From the NCBI RefSeq assembly GCF_001896955.1, contig NZ_MKRN01000188.1:1-36410 (forward strand): a DNA stretch of 36,410 nt. The letters are read 5' to 3'. The notes beneath the pieces were generated by a model that worked only from the letters and a program-made list of their open reading frames with translations, did not search any database and was not told the DNA's origin. Below are positions 16,609 through 25,726 of this stretch, one piece after another; position 1 is the stretch's first letter; each line of letters opens with the position of its first letter. Position numbers and translations under genes: made by a program. The stretch comes from Nitrobacter sp. 62-13. Its GTDB lineage: Bacteria; Pseudomonadota; Alphaproteobacteria; Rhizobiales; Xanthobacteraceae.

Positions 16609-17592
16609 ATGAGACCGCTCAACCGCATTTGCGTGATCGGCGCAGGAGCCTGGGGCACCGCGCTCGCCGGCGTCGCCGCGCGCGCCGGCCGGGAGGTGAC
16701 GCTGTATGCGCGCGATGCCGCGGTCGCCGCGGCGATCTCGGCAACGCGTGACAATCCGCGGCTGCCCGGCATTCCGCTCGACCCCGGCATCGCCGTGACC
16801 GACGACGTCGCCGCCGCCGCCGGCCGCGCCGAGATCGTCGTGATCGCGGTCCCCGCACAGAATTCGCGCGCGGCGATCACCGCGCTGGCCCCGCATCTCG
16901 CAGCCAGAACGCCGGTCATCGCCAGCGCCAAGGGCATCGAGCACGGCACGCGGCGTTTCATGACCGAGGTGATCGAGGAGGCCGCGCCACATGCCGTCCC
17001 CGCGATCCTGTCCGGACCGAGTTTTGCCGACGACGTGGCGCGGGGGCTTCCGACCGCGGTGACGCTGGCGGCGAAAGACGAAACCATGGCGATGGCACTG
17101 GTCCAGGCGCTCGGCTCGAAGACCTTCCGGCCCTATCACACAACCGATATTCGCGGTGTCGAAATCGGCGGCGCGGCGAAGAACGTGCTCGCGATTGCCG
17201 CGGGCATCGTCGCGAGCCGCCACTTAGGGGCCTCGGCGCTCGCGGCGCTGACGACGCGGGCCTTCGCCGAACTGATGCGGCTCGGGCTCGCCTGCGGCGC
17301 GCGGGCCGAGACCATCTCGGGGCTGGCGGGACTGGGCGATCTGATCCTGAGCTGCTCCAGCCCGCAATCGCGCAATTTCTCGCTCGGCGTCGCGCTCGGC
17401 CGTGGCGAGCCGTTCTCGCGCGAAAAACTCAGCGAAGGCGAATTCACCGCGCCGGTTTTGGCCGAATTGGCGGCGGCGAATGGAATCGACATACCGGTCG
17501 CACAGGCGGTCGCAGCCATTCTCGCCGGCCGATTGACGATCGACGAGGCCATCGACAATCTGCTGACGCGGCCATTCCGGGCCGAGGGATAG
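16609..17592 (+). CDS. gpsA: Glycerol-3-phosphate dehydrogenase [NAD(P)+]
   Basis: Reduces dihydroxyacetone phosphate to sn-glycerol 3-phosphate for phospholipid synthesis. 327 aa from the ATG at 16609, with GAAGG about 10 nt upstream overlapping the end of tsaD. The Rossmann motif [10 protein letters not shown] is at the N-terminus, followed by the [20 protein letters not shown] signature and the catalytic Lys in [16 protein letters not shown]. The [23 protein letters not shown] segment is also typical. The frame is open upstream inside tsaD but without similarity. A palindromic repeat follows the stop. Confidence 0.97.
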   Translation: MRPLNRICVIGAGAWGTALAGVAARAGREVTLYARDAAVAAAISATRDNPRLPGIPLDPGIAVTDDVAAAAGRAEIVVIAVPAQNSRAAITALAPHLAARTPVIASAKGIEHGTRRFMTEVIEEAAPHAVPAILSGPSFADDVARGLPTAVTLAAKDETMAMALVQALGSKTFRPYHTTDIRGVEIGGAAKNVLAIAAGIVASRHLGASALAALTTRAFAELMRLGLACGARAETISGLAGLGDLILSCSSPQSRNFSLGVALGRGEPFSREKLSEGEFTAPVLAELAAANGIDIPVAQAVAAILAGRLTIDEAIDNLLTRPFRAEG

Positions 17593-17600
17593 CTTTCGCT

Positions 17601-17685
17601 GTCATGCCCGCGCTTGTCGCGGGCATCCACGTCTTGGTAGTAGAGACAGGAAGACGTGGATGGCCGGAACAAGTCCGGCCATGAC
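17601..17685. repeat. Composite palindromic repeat (GTCATGCCCG family)
   Basis: 85-nt near-palindrome made of two hairpins (TGCCCGCG/CGCGGGCA at 17604-17624 and TGGCCGGA/TCCGGCCA at 17661-17681), linked by CCACGTCTT (17627-17635) and its complement AAGACGTGG (17651-17659). The outer ends GTCAT and ATGAC also pair. A recurrent type in Bradyrhizobium-group genomes. It fills the gap between gpsA and the EVE gene and ends only 14 nt before the EVE start codon. Confidence 0.85.
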
Positions 17686-17699
17686 GTGGGATCGTTCTC

Positions 17700-18113
17700 A
17701 TGAACTACTGGCTGGTGAAATCGGAGCCTTCGGCGTGGTCGTGGGAGCAGCAGGTGGCGAAGGGCGCCAAGGGCGAGGCCTGGACCGGCGTGCGCAACTT
17801 CACGGCGCGGCAGCACCTCGTCGCCATGAAAAAGGGCGACCTGGCCTTCTTCTATCATTCCAACGAGGGCAAGGAGATCGTCGGCATCGCCGAGATCATC
17901 CGCGAGGCCTATCCCGATCCCACTGATGAAACCGGCAAGTTCGTCTGCGTCGACATCAAGGCGGACAAGCCGCTGAAGACGCCGGTGACGATCGCCGCCG
18001 TCAAGGCCGAGAAGCGCCTGGCCGACATGGCGCTGGTCAAATACTCGCGCCTCTCGGTGCAGCCTGTGACGGCGGCGGAATGGAAGCTGGTCTGCAAGAT
18101 GGGCGGGCTCTGA
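17700..18113 (+). CDS. EVE domain-containing protein
   Basis: 137 aa. It begins MNYWLVKSEPSAWSWEQQ, the hallmark start of EVE (PUA-like) proteins, followed by W-T-G-V-R-N-F-T-A-R, GDLAFFYHSN, EIVGIAEI and a C-terminal LSVQPVTAAEWKLVCKMGGL. EVE domains bind modified bases in DNA or RNA in several studied cases; the ligand here is unknown. It is 107 nt after gpsA, the gap being almost entirely a palindromic repeat, so co-transcription is possible but not assured. No strong ribosome binding site (GGATCG only). Confidence 0.92.
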   Translation: MNYWLVKSEPSAWSWEQQVAKGAKGEAWTGVRNFTARQHLVAMKKGDLAFFYHSNEGKEIVGIAEIIREAYPDPTDETGKFVCVDIKADKPLKTPVTIAAVKAEKRLADMALVKYSRLSVQPVTAAEWKLVCKMGGL

Positions 18114-18306
18114 GCGGGGCGGGTATCACGCGAGCTGATCCCCACGACTTGCTTTGCACCCGGCAGCGCCGGCGCGCGAGCGCAATCCACGGCGACCACG
18201 CTTTTTCCACCCGGGATCGGTTGTCGCATCGTCCGGCATGGCAGCTATGCAAGCCGTTCGCCGTAAGGGGCGGGAAACCGGTCAGGCACCCATAAAGCGC
18301 AATCCG

Positions 18307-18810
18307 TCAGATCGCATGGCCCTTCTTGCGCAATTCCTCGATCATCCGCGTTCGTATCTCGCTGGCGACCGACCGGCCGAACTGCTGGCCGACCACCATG
18401 GTCTACTGGGCCAATAGCGGCGTTTTCCGAAGAAATTTTTGACCGACCGGCGTCTTGTAGAAAACAATCAGCGCGCGCAGATCGTCCGCCGTGAAATTGC
18501 TGGCATAGACCTTCACCACCGCGTCGGACAATTCGTCCATGCGGCTTTGGAAGCTCTGCAGCAGCATCGGAATCATGGCGTCGTAATCACGCTCGACGTT
18601 GGCGCGGCCCTGCACGATCGCCGGCTTCAGCGTCGTCATGATCGTCGGCATCAAGCTCTTGAATTGCTCGCCAAGCTTGATGGTGGCCACCAGTTCCTTC
18701 GCGGCGGCTATTGATTCCGACGACGGGGTTTCCGCTCGCGCGGGCATCGGCGCGAGCCATATCGTGGCCAGAGCGAGGAGGCACCCGAAGCGAGACAGAG
18801 ACTTCCACAT
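18307..18810 (-). pseudogene. DUF2059 secreted protein, interrupted by an in-frame amber codon
   Basis: The frame starts at the ATG at 18810 (AAGGA 8 nt upstream) and stops at a TAG at 18405-18403 after 135 codons. The same frame then continues for 31 codons (TMVVGQQFGRSVASEI, then RTRMIEELRKKGHAI) to a TGA at 18309-18307. That tail looks like the natural end of DUF2059 proteins, following the FYKTPVGQKFLRKTPLL motif. A signal peptide (residues 1-26, cut after PARA) is present and the mature part is helical. The amber probably replaces a Gln codon (CAG to TAG). Options: recent pseudogene, truncated but working protein, read-through, or sequencing error. Function of the family is unknown; the protein is predicted periplasmic. 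Confidence 0.8.
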
Positions 18811-19004
18811 CCTTGATTTCCTTCAAATCGCTGCGCGCGTCTGAATACTATAACCGCAGAATCGTCCCGCCGCGACAAACCGTGCGATCCCGACCAAGGT
18901 GGCACGCCCTTGCCCCTTGCCGAGCCAGAGGGCTGCGACGCATAATACCTTCAAGAACTAAGCAGAACTTGGCGCAAATGCGCGGAGTTTGAGTGGAGGG
19001 ACAG

Positions 19005-20963
<1,959 letters not shown>

Positions 20964-20967
20964 GTTT

Positions 20968-20999
20968 AGAGCAATTTACATTTAGACGGAAACGGATCG
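20968..20999 (+). repeat. Short TTTAGAGCAATTT-type repeat after acs
   Basis: Begins 4 nt after the acs TAG. The pattern TTTAGAGCAATTTACATTT followed by AGACGGAAACGGATC resembles dispersed sequences I associate with this bacterial group. There is no second copy in the window, so the call rests on memory of the type. Confidence 0.35.
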
Positions 21000-21015
21000 C
21001 GGGGCACAGCGGACT

Positions 21016-21120
21016 CCCTCTCCCATTGGGAGAGGGTTGGGGTGAGGGAATCCGACGTCTCGATGCTGAATTCCCCCTCACCCGGCACTCCGTGCCGACC
21101 TCTCCCCGGCGGGGAGAGGT
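21016..21120. repeat. Dispersed hairpin repeat (CCCTCTCCC family), possible bidirectional terminator
   Basis: Contains CCCTCTCCC-ATT-GGGAGAGGG (21016-21036), GGCAC-TCC-GTGCC (21084-21096) and the perfect palindrome ACCTCTCCCC-GGC-GGGGAGAGGT (21098-21120). The flanks GGTGAGGG and CCCTCACC also pair. It lies between the convergent acs and S24-regulator genes, where it could end transcription from both sides. Confidence 0.8.
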
Positions 21121-21171
21121 GAAGGTGGTCGGGTTAGGGCTGCTTTGACCAAAATCATCTCTCTCTCCCGA

Positions 21172-21804
21172 TCACTGGCTCGCCCAGACGATCCGGGCGA
21201 TCCATTCCACGTCGGATGCGGCCAGCGTGCGATTGGCGTGGCTCGGATTGAGCGACTGCAGTTCGATCATCTTCGCGGTGCGGCGCTTGAGCTCCTTCAC
21301 CATCACCTCGCCGTCCCTGGTCTTCACCACCACGCGGTCGCCGCGCCGGATCGGCGTCCCCGGCGAGACCACGATGACGTCGCCGTCGCGATAGGCCGGC
21401 TTCATCGAGTCGCCGGATATCTCCAGCGCATAGGCGTGCTCGTCGTTGACGCAGGGAAGACCCACCTCGTCCCAGCCCTTGCCGACAGGAAAGCCTCCAT
21501 CGTCGAAATAGCCGCCGGCCCCCGCCTCTGCGAAGCCGAGCAGCGGCACGGCCTGCGCGGCGCGCGCCGTATCCTCGATGAACTGCACGAATGTGTCGAT
21601 CGCGGTATCGGTGGCGGCGAGCGCCTTGGCGACCGACTCGGTTGATGGCCACCGCTCGCGGCCATCACTGGTGACGCGTTTGGATTTGTTGAAGGTGGTC
21701 GGGTCGAGCCCGGCCCTTCTCGCAAGGCCCGATGGCGACAGACCGGCGCGCTCCGCGAGACGATCCAACGCCGACCAGATCTGGGCGTGTGTCAGCATGG
21801 CCAT
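21172..21804 (-). CDS. S24-family (LexA/CI-like) HTH transcriptional regulator
   Basis: 210 aa from the ATG at 21804, with AGGA 8 nt upstream; other in-frame ATGs are at 21828 and 21798. The N-terminal helix-turn-helix reads RAGLSPSGLARRAGLDPTTF. The C-terminal half is a peptidase-S24 fold with a serine in EISGDSMKPAYRDGD (S133) and a lysine in EVMVKELKR (K170), the Ser/Lys dyad for self-cleavage. Possible Ala-Gly cleavage sites lie in AEAGAGG (94-97). Such proteins repress prophage or stress genes until DNA damage. No phage genes are nearby, so it is an orphan here; target genes unknown. Confidence 0.88.
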   Translation of the reverse strand: MAMLTHAQIWSALDRLAERAGLSPSGLARRAGLDPTTFNKSKRVTSDGRERWPSTESVAKALAATDTAIDTFVQFIEDTARAAQAVPLLGFAEAGAGGYFDDGGFPVGKGWDEVGLPCVNDEHAYALEISGDSMKPAYRDGDVIVVSPGTPIRRGDRVVVKTRDGEVMVKELKRRTAKMIELQSLNPSHANRTLAASDVEWIARIVWASQ

Positions 21805-21882
21805 GTGGCGCGTCCTGATTTCGCTCATCGGAGCGATGAATTCTGTCTCCAGCTAGGAATTATTACCTCAGTTGATGCAGAC

Positions 21883-21898
21883 CCGCAATGCGTTGCGG
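21883..21898. promoter_or_regulatory. Candidate operator palindrome upstream of the S24 regulator
   Basis: CCGCAA-TGCG-TTGCGG: 6-bp inverted arms with a 4-bp spacer, 78 nt upstream of the regulator start and 131 nt upstream of the divergent DUF952-pyrD unit. Position and symmetry fit an operator, but no homologous site is known to me. Confidence 0.3.
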
Positions 21899-22029
21899 AC
21901 AAAATGCGGCTCTTGAAGTGCGGGCGGGCCACCGATACGGTCACGCTTGATCCGCTGCAATTTAAGCGAGCGGAAACAAGATCATGCGCTTTTCAGTATC
22001 GTGGAGCGCAATGCGGGCTCGGGAAACGC

Positions 22030-22374
22030 GTGCGAACGATCTACAAAATCTGCCCTGCTTCGGCCTGGCGGGAGGCCGAGCGGCACGGCGTTTTTCGCGG
22101 CAGCGCCGATGACTTGCGCGACGGCTTCATCCATTTTTCCGCCGCGTCCCAGGTCGAAGGCACGGCCCGCAAACATTTCGTTGGCCAGACCGGACTGCTC
22201 CTGGTCGCGATCGATGCAGATGGACTGGGCGACGCGCTGCGCTGGGAAGTCTCGCGCGGAGGCGAGCTGTTTCCGCATCTCTATGGCGAGCTCGATCTCC
22301 GCCACGTCACGGCGGTGCAGGACATGCCCGCACGGCCGGACGGATATCACGAGATTCCGGAGCTTGCGTCGTGA
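22030..22374 (+). CDS. DUF952 family protein
   Basis: 114 aa from the GTG at 22030; the frame is open upstream but similarity begins at TIYKICPASAWREAE. The family pattern is clear: I-Y-K-I, GVFRGSADDLRDGFIHFSAASQV, LLLVAIDADGLGDALRWE, GGELFPHLYGELDL and V-x-x-V near the end. The DUF952 fold is related to ADP-ribosyl-handling proteins; the reaction is not established. Its TGA overlaps the GTG start of pyrD by 4 nt (GTGA), so the two are translationally coupled, an arrangement seen widely in alphaproteobacteria. Confidence 0.9.
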   Translation: MRTIYKICPASAWREAERHGVFRGSADDLRDGFIHFSAASQVEGTARKHFVGQTGLLLVAIDADGLGDALRWEVSRGGELFPHLYGELDLRHVTAVQDMPARPDGYHEIPELAS

Positions 22375-23465
22375 TCCGCGCCTTCGACAATTTCTCGCTG
22401 CCGCTGTTGCGCTGGTTCGATCCCGAGGACGCCCATCGCATGGCGATGCAGGGACTGCGGCTGCTGCCGCCGATACGGCAGCGTGCCGACGATCCGAAAC
22501 TCGCGGTTCGCGCCTTCGGCTTGAATTTTCCCAATCCGATCGGCATGGCCGCCGGCTTCGACAAAAACGCCGAGGTCCCTGACGCGCTGCTGAAACTGGG
22601 CTTCGGCTTCGTCGAGGTCGGTACCGTGACGCCGCGGCCGCAGCCCGGCAATCCGCGCCCGCGCGTGTTCCGGCTCGAACGCGACGAGGGCGTGATCAAC
22701 CGAATGGGATTCAACAATGACGGCGCCCATGTCGTGCTGCGCCGGCTGGCGGCCCGCGCGCATGCCGGCGGCATCATCGGAGTCAACATCGGCGCCAACA
22801 AGGATTCGGCCAATCGCGTCGCCGATTACGTCAGGCTGATCGAAATCTTTGCGCCGGTGGCGAGCTACTTCACCGTCAACGTATCGTCGCCCAATACGCC
22901 GGGCCTGCGCAACTTGCAGCAGGCGGACGCGCTCAACGAGTTGCTGGCGAAGGTGATCGACGCCCGCGAACGGGTCCGTCAGAATGCCGGCGATACGCCG
23001 GTGCTGCTCAAGATCGCACCCGACCTGACGCTGGCAGAACTCGACGACGTCGTTCAGATCGCGCGCTCGCGCCGTATCGACGGCATGATCGTCGGCAACA
23101 CCACGCTGGCGCGGCCATCGAGCTTGCGCGATCAATTGCGCGCGAAAGAACAGGGCGGGTTGTCGGGGCGGCCGCTGTTCCGGCTGTCGACCCGGATGGT
23201 GGCCGAGACCTATGTGCGCACCGAGGGCGCATTTCCGCTGATCGGGGTCGGCGGCATCGACTCCGGCGGCGCAGCGCTGACCAAGATGCGCGCCGGCGCC
23301 ACCCTGATCCAGCTTTATTCCTCGCTGGTCTACAAGGGATTGGGCCTGGTCGATGACATCAAGCGCGATCTGATGTCGACGCTGCTGCGGACGGGGCGCG
23401 ACTCGCTGTCGGAAATCGTCGGCGCGGATGCCGCGGCGATCACGGCGGAAGACTGGCCGGCTTAA
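22371..23465 (+). CDS. pyrD: Dihydroorotate dehydrogenase (quinone), class 2
   Basis: Oxidises dihydroorotate to orotate in pyrimidine synthesis, passing electrons to membrane quinone. 364 aa from the GTG at 22371. The N-terminal helices (FDNFSLPLLRWFDPEDAHRMAM) are the class 2 membrane-association segment. FMN and substrate motifs follow: NPIGMAAGFDKNAEVP, GFVEVGTVTPRPQPGNPRPR, NRMGFNN, the active-site serine in NVSSPNTPGLR, KIAPDL and GVGGIDSGGAALTKMRAGA. The GTG overlaps the DUF952 stop. A palindromic repeat follows the stop. Confidence 0.97.
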   Translation: MIRAFDNFSLPLLRWFDPEDAHRMAMQGLRLLPPIRQRADDPKLAVRAFGLNFPNPIGMAAGFDKNAEVPDALLKLGFGFVEVGTVTPRPQPGNPRPRVFRLERDEGVINRMGFNNDGAHVVLRRLAARAHAGGIIGVNIGANKDSANRVADYVRLIEIFAPVASYFTVNVSSPNTPGLRNLQQADALNELLAKVIDARERVRQNAGDTPVLLKIAPDLTLAELDDVVQIARSRRIDGMIVGNTTLARPSSLRDQLRAKEQGGLSGRPLFRLSTRMVAETYVRTEGAFPLIGVGGIDSGGAALTKMRAGATLIQLYSSLVYKGLGLVDDIKRDLMSTLLRTGRDSLSEIVGADAAAITAEDWPA

Positions 23466-23483
23466 GCCTTACTCTTATTGATC

Positions 23484-23555
23484 GAGCACGATCTTGTCCG
23501 AAAACCGGCTCCCGCCCGGGATCAGGTCCGGGGCAGGCTCCTTGGGATCATGCTC
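23484..23555. repeat. Dispersed palindrome, ATGATC / CCGAAA family (long variant)
   Basis: Arms GAGCACGATC (23484-23493) and GATCATGCTC (23546-23555), with an internal TCCGAAAACCGG segment like the 1558 element and an extra inner pair around GCCCGGGATC and GTCCGGGGC. It lies between the convergent pyrD and the small membrane-protein gene, and its last base is the first of that gene's stop codon (CTA on plus). Confidence 0.75.
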
Positions 23556-23857
23556 TAACGCCCGCGCGGCGCGCCGAACACCCGCGACAACAGCCAGATC
23601 GGAACCACGACGACGGCGCCAAGCAGGAAGTAGCGCCACAATCCGTTGATGGCGTCGAAACCGAGATTCCAGACGCGTTCGACCAGCAGGCGGATGCTTT
23701 GCACGATATTCCAGGGGTCGAAACCGATCGCAGCGAGCATCACGCCGACCAGTGTCGACAGCAGGATCAGGCGAAACGCGACCCCCAGTGGCGAGCCCCC
23801 CAGGAAACGAGACAGGCTGTCGTTGTCGGCCGGAAATTTCCGGGTGTCGTTCGGCAT
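23555..23857 (-). CDS. Small two-helix membrane protein (DUF6460-like)
   Basis: 100 aa from the ATG at 23857, with an excellent AGGAGGG 5 nt upstream. A polar N-terminus (MPNDTRKFPADNDSLSRFLGG) is followed by two membrane segments: about residues 27-44 (FRLILLSTLVGVMLAAIG) and 76-93 (LLGAVVVVPIWLLSRVFG). Between them is an amphipathic region (FDPWNIVQSIRLLVERVWNLGFDAI). It resembles small Bradyrhizobium-group proteins of the DUF6460 kind; function unknown. Its TAG stop is at the border of the adjacent palindrome, so the true ancestral C-terminus could differ. Confidence 0.82.
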   Translation of the reverse strand: MPNDTRKFPADNDSLSRFLGGSPLGVAFRLILLSTLVGVMLAAIGFDPWNIVQSIRLLVERVWNLGFDAINGLWRYFLLGAVVVVPIWLLSRVFGAPRGR

Positions 23858-24004
23858 CGTGACCCTCCTGCGGGATTCGACGCCCGCGCATGTCGCAGCA
23901 TAGCCCAAAAAAACCGCGTGATGCAGATGGGGAACCGCCGTTTCCCCGTCAATGGTCCCAGTGCGCGATCGGCAAAGTGGATGCCGGTGGCGTCCGACCC
24001 GCGT

Positions 24005-25726
24005 TCATGCGGATCGAGCCGCTGCAGCGGAAGCGAGCATCCGCTCCAGCGTCTCCAGCCGGTCGGCTTCGCGCGGCGGCTTGTCCCAGCGCAGGCGGCT
24101 GATGCGGGGAAAGCGCATCGCCACGCCCGACCTGTGCCGTGCCGACCGCTGCAATCCCTCGAAGGCGACTTCCAGCACCAGCCCCCGATCCGGCTCATGC
24201 ACGACGTGGCGCACCGGGCCGAAGCTCTCGGTGGTGTTGCGACGGACGAAGCGATCGATCCGCAGCAGTTCCTCGTCGGTGAAGCCGAAATAGGCCTTGC
24301 CGACCGGCACCAGTTGCTCGTTTCCATCGGCCTCGGTCCAGACTCCGAAGGTATAGTCGGAGTAATAGGAGGAGCGCTTGCCGTGGCCGCGCTGCGCGTA
24401 CATCAACACCGCGTCGATGACATGCGGATCGCGTTTCCATTTCCACCACAGGCCCTTGGGACGTCCCGGCAGATACGGCGCGTCACGGCGCTTCAGCATG
24501 ATGCCTTCGACCGCGTCGGCGTCGGTTCCCGCCGCGGCCGGATCGGCGCGGGCTGCCGCGAGTTCGCCCCATGTGGCGAAGGGCACCTGCGGCGACAGGT
24601 CGATACGCGGATCGTCAAGCGCTGCGATGAAATCAACCAGCCGCCGCCGCCGGTCGTCAAACGGCAACTCGCGCAGATCGTTGTCGCCGTCGTCGAGCAG
24701 ATCGTAGGCGCGCAGGTGGATGGGAAATTCCTTCATCAGCCTGGGCGTCACGGTCTTGCGGTTCAGCCTCTGCTGCAGGACGTTGAACGATTGCACCCGC
24801 CCCTCGCGCACCACCAGCAACTCGCCGTCGATGGCGAACGCTTGATGCCGAAAAGTGCGAAGCGGTTTTCGGGAATCATCAAGTGTCACTTCTGAAGATT
24901 CCTGCAACCTCAGCGAGGGCAGCAAATCCGGAAAGCCGCTCGTGATGTCCTCGCCGGTGCGCGAATAAAGCCGGCTCGCGTCGTTGCCATGCTCGTCGCA
25001 GCCGCCGACGGCCTGCACGCGGATGCCGTCCCATTTCCACTCGGCCGTGAAATCGGATGCATCCAGCCGCGCAAAGTCGGCGTCCTCGATCGCGTGCGCC
25101 AGCATCACCGGCCGGAACGGCGCGGGGATGCGGTTGACCGGTTTTTCGGCGCGGCCTTCGAGCCATGCGAACAGATCGAGATATGGCGGCGCGAGACCTG
25201 GCCAGATCAGTTCGACATCGTGCGTATCTTTATCGCCGAGCGCCGCCGCGGCGGTCTTGGCGAGCCGCGCGGACACGCCGATCCGCATCGCGCCGGTGAC
25301 GAGTTTCAAGAGCGCCCAGCGACCGATTTCGTCCAACTCGTCGAGCCAGCGGGCGAGCTGCGCCGGCAGTTCGGCCTTGCCGAGGGTGCGCAGCGTGGTG
25401 ACGACATCGGTGAGCGTGGGCGGCGGCGGTTTGCCGTCGTGCTCGCGCATCAGCGCCGAGGGCCACATCAGCGCCACCGTTTCGGAGAGATCGCCGACGT
25501 AATCGTAGGACAAGGCGAACAACACCGGGTCGGCGCGCGCGGCGATCAGACCACGGACAAGAGCGGGCTTGGCGTGCTTGAACGACAATGCGCCGGTCAG
25601 CGCAGCCAGCGCGTAGCCGCGATCCGGATCCGGCGTCTCGCGAAAATATGCGGTGATCAGCCGCAGTTTGTTATTGCGGCCGGGTTCGTAGGCAAGACGG
25701 TCGAGCAGTTCGGCGAAACGGTTCAT
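24005..25726 (-). CDS. ATP-dependent DNA ligase (ligase-associated / cisplatin damage response type)
   Basis: 573 aa. An N-terminal helical domain (DRLAYEPGRNNKLRLITAYF and onward) is followed by the nucleotidyltransferase core. The AMP-accepting lysine is K231 in EWKWDGIRVQ; then RLYSRTGEDIT, motif III in AFAIDGELLVV, LLYDLLD-like RAYDLLDDG, EGIMLKRRDAPY and WWKWKRDP, then the OB domain with a C-terminal RISRLRWDKPPREAD. This matches the ligase that accompanies an MBL exonuclease in DNA-damage clusters, and the exonuclease gene indeed precedes it with a 4-nt overlap (ATGA). Just before motif III, residues ~273-298 contain an in-frame palindromic repeat. No separate helicase or PdeM nuclease gene is nearby. 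Confidence 0.93.
   Translation of the reverse strand: MNRFAELLDRLAYEPGRNNKLRLITAYFRETPDPDRGYALAALTGALSFKHAKPALVRGLIAARADPVLFALSYDYVGDLSETVALMWPSALMREHDGKPPPPTLTDVVTTLRTLGKAELPAQLARWLDELDEIGRWALLKLVTGAMRIGVSARLAKTAAAALGDKDTHDVELIWPGLAPPYLDLFAWLEGRAEKPVNRIPAPFRPVMLAHAIEDADFARLDASDFTAEWKWDGIRVQAVGGCDEHGNDASRLYSRTGEDITSGFPDLLPSLRLQESSEVTLDDSRKPLRTFRHQAFAIDGELLVVREGRVQSFNVLQQRLNRKTVTPRLMKEFPIHLRAYDLLDDGDNDLRELPFDDRRRRLVDFIAALDDPRIDLSPQVPFATWGELAAARADPAAAGTDADAVEGIMLKRRDAPYLPGRPKGLWWKWKRDPHVIDAVLMYAQRGHGKRSSYYSDYTFGVWTEADGNEQLVPVGKAYFGFTDEELLRIDRFVRRNTTESFGPVRHVVHEPDRGLVLEVAFEGLQRSARHRSGVAMRFPRISRLRWDKPPREADRLETLERMLASAAAARSA
24841..24883. repeat. Palindromic repeat in frame inside the ligase gene
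   Basis: 43-nt near-palindrome: outer arms CTTGAT and ATCAAG, inner arms CCGAAAA and TTTTCGG. On the plus strand TGATGCCGAAAAGTGCGAAG lines up with the reverse complement of the 1558-1603 element (TGATCCCGAAAAAGTGGAAA), then CGGTTTTCGG with CGGCTTTCGG. Encodes about residues 282-296 of the ligase (LDDSRKPLRTFRHQ) without a stop or frameshift. Confidence 0.8.

Noticed and set aside
15531-17087. 518-codon open frame opposite tsaD and gpsA
   Set aside because: Same artefact; it spans two well-supported genes on the other strand and shows no family motif.
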